53,455 nucleotides of DNA from Peptostreptococcaceae bacterium oral taxon 113 str. W5053 (GTDB lineage Bacteria; Bacillota; Clostridia; Tissierellales; Peptoniphilaceae). A program made the translations under genes and the position numbers. The notes under the pieces are model-generated. The model was not told the origin of the DNA. It searched no databases and saw nothing but the letters and a program-made list of their open reading frames with translations. Below are positions 50,330 through 53,455 of this stretch, piece by piece (position 1 is the first letter of the stretch; each line of letters starts with the position of its first letter). Location of the stretch: the NCBI GenBank assembly GCA_000467935.1, contig KI259809.1, positions 1-53,455 of the forward strand. The letters are read 5' to 3'.

Positions 50330-50740
50330 ATGGCAACTATTAATCAGCTGATTCGCAAAGGAAGACACAGTGCTGTTGAAAAATCAAAATCCCCGGCTTT
50401 GGGATATACGATGAATAACCTAAGAAAAGAAATGACAAAGCATGAATCTCCTCAAAAACGCGGCGTATGTACTGCAGTTAGAACCGTAACCCCTAGGAAA
50501 CCGAACTCCGCACTTCGTAAAGTAGCCAGAGTACGTTTAACCAACGGGATGGAAGTTGCAGTTTATATTCCGGGTATCGGACACAATCTGCAAGAGCACA
50601 GTGTTGTTTTGATTCGCGGCGGCAGAGTAAAGGACCTTCCCGGTGTACGTTATCACGTCATCCGCGGTACATTGGATACTGCAGGTGTTTCCGGAAGAAT
50701 GCAGGCTCGTTCCAAATACGGTGCGAAACGTCCTAAATAA
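50330..50740 (+). CDS. rpsL: 30S ribosomal protein S12
   Basis: Decoding-centre protein that controls translational accuracy and is the target of streptomycin-resistance mutations. The 136-aa protein shows KRGVCTAVRTVTPRKPNSA, LTNGMEVAVYIPGIGHNLQE and ARSKYGAKRPK. Residue 56 is Arg (codon AGG, 50495-50497) where almost all bacteria have Lys (TPKKPNS); this is K43 of E. coli (counting Met) and K56 of B. subtilis. Lys-to-Arg there is a classical streptomycin-resistance change. An insertion near residues 15-35 relative to E. coli is normal for Firmicutes. ATG 50330 follows GGAGGTG. Confidence 0.97.
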   Translation: MATINQLIRKGRHSAVEKSKSPALGYTMNNLRKEMTKHESPQKRGVCTAVRTVTPRKPNSALRKVARVRLTNGMEVAVYIPGIGHNLQEHSVVLIRGGRVKDLPGVRYHVIRGTLDTAGVSGRMQARSKYGAKRPK

Positions 50741-50863
50741 GACTCAAAGAAAAAACGTGCAATAATGTGAAATATTTGATATAGATTACATGTGCACGAG
50801 CGGGAATTTTGAGTTTCCCGAGTACCAGTGAAACTACTAAATTATAGTAAGGAGGGAAGAAAC

Positions 50864-51334
50864 GTGCCTAGAAGAGGACATGTTCCGAAAAGAGAAATTA
50901 TGCCGGATCCGGTATACAACGAAGTCGTTGTGACCAAATTGATCAACAACATTATGTTGGACGGCAAAAAGGGTCTTGCTCAAGGAATTGTATATGGAGC
51001 TTTTGATAAGATTCAAGCAACAACCGGAGAAGACGCTTTAGAGGTATTTTTCAAGGCTTTAAATAATATTATGCCTGTCCTTGAAATTAAAGCAAGACGT
51101 ATCGGTGGTGCAACATATCAAGTGCCCATGGAAGTACGTCCTGAAAGAAGACAAACTCTTGGTTTAAGATGGCTTGTTCGTTACTCTCGTGCTCGTGGTG
51201 AAAAAACCATGATCGATCGTTTAGCGAAAGAAATTATGGACGCTGCAAATAACCAAGGAGCAAGCGTAAAGAAGAGAGAAGAAACTCATAGAATGGCGGA
51301 AGCAAACAAAGCCTTCGCACACTATAGATTCTAA
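50864..51334 (+). CDS. rpsG: 30S ribosomal protein S7
   Basis: Small-subunit head assembly protein near the E and P sites, also translational repressor of the str operon in E. coli. The 156-aa protein begins PRRGHVPKREIMPDPVYN and has the conserved VKKREETHRMAEANKAFAHY end. GTG 50864 after GGAGGG is chosen; an in-frame upstream ATG at 50828 would add a non-family extension. Confidence 0.97.
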   Translation: MPRRGHVPKREIMPDPVYNEVVVTKLINNIMLDGKKGLAQGIVYGAFDKIQATTGEDALEVFFKALNNIMPVLEIKARRIGGATYQVPMEVRPERRQTLGLRWLVRYSRARGEKTMIDRLAKEIMDAANNQGASVKKREETHRMAEANKAFAHYRF

Positions 51335-51355
51335 CTTTAGGAAGGAGAAAAAACT

Positions 51356-53422
51356 GTGCCAAGAGATTTTGCACTGGATAAATTAAGAAATATCGGTATC
51401 ATGGCCCACATTGATGCGGGTAAAACAACCGTAACTGAGCGTATTTTGTACTATACCGGTAAGATTCATAAAATGGGCGATACCCACGAAGGTGCAGCGC
51501 AAATGGACTGGATGGTTCAAGAGCAGGAAAGAGGTATTACCATTACTTCTGCTGCGACCACCTGTCACTGGAACGGTCATCGTATCAACATCATCGACAC
51601 TCCCGGACACGTGGACTTCACCGTTGAGGTAGAACGTTCGCTTCGTGTACTGGATGGAGCGGTTGCTCTATTCGATGCTAAGACCGGCGTTGAACCACAA
51701 TCGGAAACAGTATGGAGACAAGCGGATAAGTACGGCGTTCCCAGAATTTGCTTTATCAATAAAATGGACGCTACCGGCGCTGATTTTTTCATGGCTGTAA
51801 ATACCATTAAAGAAAAACTAAAAGCGAATGCCGTTCCTGTTGAAATTCCGGTTGGTGCGGAAGATAAATTTGTGGGCATTATAAACTTGATTACAATGAG
51901 AGCTCGAATTTATCATGACGATTTGGGAAAAGATTATGAGGATACGGAGATTCCTGAAGAATTAAAAGATTTAGCGGAAGAATGTCGTGCGAATTTAATT
52001 GAAACCGTTGCCGAATACGATGAAGAAATTATGATGAAGTATTTAGAAGGCGAAGAATTGACGGAAACGGAAATCGAAAAAGCGATTCGTATTGGAACCA
52101 TTTCCAATCAAATGAATCCGGTTCTATGCGGCAGTGCCTATAAAAACAAAGGTGTTCAACCTTTATTGGATGCGGTTGTTGCCTATATGCCTTCACCGAC
52201 TGATGTTCCTTCCATTAAAGGAATTGACCCGAAAACGGGGGAAGCTATGGAACGTCATTCCAGCGACGAAGAACCTCTGTCTGCATTAGCATTTAAGATT
52301 GTAACAGATCCCTATGTAGGAAAATTGGCTTATTTCAGAGTTTACTCTGGTAAACTTGAATCCGGTTCATATGTGTATAACTCTACAAAGGGACACAGAG
52401 AACGTATCGGTCGAATTCTGCAAATGCATGCAAACAAACAGGAAGAAGTGCCTGCAGTTTATGCCGGCGAAATCGCAGCGGCAATTGGATTGAAAAATAC
52501 CACTACGGGAGATACTCTTTGTGATGGAAACAAACTAATCATTTTGGAAAACATGGAATTCCCGGAGCCGGTAATCTCCGTAGCCATCGAACCGAAGACC
52601 CGTGCTTCTCAAGAAAAGATGGGCATTGCACTTCAAAAATTAGCGGAAGAGGATCCCACCTTTAAGACTTATACCAATGAAGAAACCGGACAAACCATTA
52701 TCGCAGGGATGGGCGAACTTCATCTTGAAATCATCGTAGACCGTTTATTACGTGAATTCAAAGTAGAAGCTAATATCGGTAATCCGCAAGTATCTTACAG
52801 AGAAACCATCTCCAAGCAAGCGGATGCGGAAGGTAAATACGTTCGTCAATCCGGTGGACACGGTCAATATGGTCATGTCAAGATTATTATTGAACCCAAT
52901 GAAGCCGGAAAAGGATTTGAATTTATCAATAAAATTGTCGGCGGAGCGATTCCGAAAGAATTTATCGGACCGGCTCAACAAGGCATTGAAGAAGCATGTC
53001 AAGCCGGTGTGCTTGCAGGCTATCCTTTGCTGGATATTAAAGTAACTTTATATGATGGATCTTTCCACGAAGTTGACTCCTCGGAAATGGCATTTAAGAT
53101 TGCCGGCTCCATGGCTTTCAAAGAAGCCGTAATGAAGGCAGCTCCGGTATTGTTGGAGCCTGCCATGAAAGTTGAAATTACTACACCGGACGATTATTTA
53201 GGAGACGTAATGGGCGACGTAAACTCCAGAAGAGGTAAAATTCAAGGTATGAATCCGAAAAACGGATTCCATGTATTGGATGCGTTTATTCCTTTAGGAG
53301 AGATGTTTGGATATGCAACAGATCTTCGTTCGAAAACACAAGGTCGTGCAACATATTCCATGCAATTTGACCATTATGAACCGGTACCGAAATCAATTGC
53401 AGATGAAATTATCAATAAATAG
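51356..53422 (+). CDS. fusA: Elongation factor G
   Basis: GTPase that drives translocation on the ribosome. The 688-aa protein has G1 AHIDAGKTT, the switch region RGITITSAATT, G3 DTPGHVDFT, G4 NKMD, and domains II-V including GHGQYGHVKI and VNSRRGKIQGM. GTG start at 51356 after AAGGAG. Length is standard. Confidence 0.97.
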   Translation: MPRDFALDKLRNIGIMAHIDAGKTTVTERILYYTGKIHKMGDTHEGAAQMDWMVQEQERGITITSAATTCHWNGHRINIIDTPGHVDFTVEVERSLRVLDGAVALFDAKTGVEPQSETVWRQADKYGVPRICFINKMDATGADFFMAVNTIKEKLKANAVPVEIPVGAEDKFVGIINLITMRARIYHDDLGKDYEDTEIPEELKDLAEECRANLIETVAEYDEEIMMKYLEGEELTETEIEKAIRIGTISNQMNPVLCGSAYKNKGVQPLLDAVVAYMPSPTDVPSIKGIDPKTGEAMERHSSDEEPLSALAFKIVTDPYVGKLAYFRVYSGKLESGSYVYNSTKGHRERIGRILQMHANKQEEVPAVYAGEIAAAIGLKNTTTGDTLCDGNKLIILENMEFPEPVISVAIEPKTRASQEKMGIALQKLAEEDPTFKTYTNEETGQTIIAGMGELHLEIIVDRLLREFKVEANIGNPQVSYRETISKQADAEGKYVRQSGGHGQYGHVKIIIEPNEAGKGFEFINKIVGGAIPKEFIGPAQQGIEEACQAGVLAGYPLLDIKVTLYDGSFHEVDSSEMAFKIAGSMAFKEAVMKAAPVLLEPAMKVEITTPDDYLGDVMGDVNSRRGKIQGMNPKNGFHVLDAFIPLGEMFGYATDLRSKTQGRATYSMQFDHYEPVPKSIADEIINK

Positions 53423-53440
53423 GAACAAGGAGGAAAGAAA

Positions 53441-53455
53441 ATGGCAAAACAAAAA
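53441..53455 (+). CDS. tuf: Elongation factor Tu, first five codons
   Basis: ATG 53441 follows AAGGAGG, 18 bases after fusA, and encodes MAKQK before the window ends. This matches the usual EF-Tu start and gene order; the rest lies outside. Confidence 0.85.

Overview
The window is chromosomal DNA of a low-GC Gram-positive anaerobe. AT-rich intergenic DNA, strong AGGAGG ribosome binding sites, clostridial rpoBC, rpsL and fusA proteins, butyrate-type CoA-transferase, acyl-CoA dehydrogenase and Etf genes, and tRNA genes with encoded CCA together suggest a member of the Tissierellia, probably Peptoniphilaceae. No species is claimed.

Layout. Positions 1-1752 hold the 3' end of a 5S rRNA and 19 tandem tRNA genes. 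Positions 2090-3957 hold an opine-dehydrogenase-like gene and a divergent LspA-like membrane protein. An IS481-like element with a frameshifted transposase (about 4006-5054) lies between two 25-bp direct repeats and abuts the secA promoter. secA, prfB (with its programmed frameshift) and tex follow. Positions 11317-19800 form a fermentation region: lrgAB, a butyryl-CoA:acetate CoA-transferase-like gene, tRNA-Pro on the minus strand, a decayed lactate permease, then an operon of FAD-linked lactate dehydrogenase, acyl-CoA dehydrogenase, etfB and etfA. An FMN riboswitch with ribU follows.

Positions 20761-23307 are a four-gene operon: a YtrA-type GntR repressor, a DUF1648/DUF5808 membrane protein, a YhfC-type intramembrane protease and a DUF3887-like lipoprotein. 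It is controlled by a near-certain palindromic operator and is my best candidate for a poorly described system. Then come the t6A genes (tsaE, tsaB, rimI, tsaD), comEA, an orphan response regulator with a degenerate receiver, a FemABX-type gene and pncA.

Positions 30309-34216 are accessory DNA: a restriction-modification cassette (small XRE regulator, Dam-type methylase, PD-(D/E)XK endonuclease) between relics of a mobile element, namely a serine recombinase with its middle deleted and a broken DUF3847 gene. Next are an OppA-type lipoprotein (minus), an ApbE lipoprotein and a HerA-like DUF853 ATPase (minus).

From 38930 to the end the window carries the core transcription and translation cluster: rpmG, secE, nusG, rplK, rplA, L10 leader, rplJ, rplL, rpoB, rpoC, rpsL, rpsG, fusA and the first codons of tuf. 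Points of interest here are an arginine in S12 at the classical streptomycin-resistance lysine and a hairpin that appears to bring a distant Shine-Dalgarno sequence to the nusG start. All calls come from reading the sequence; no database search was run.
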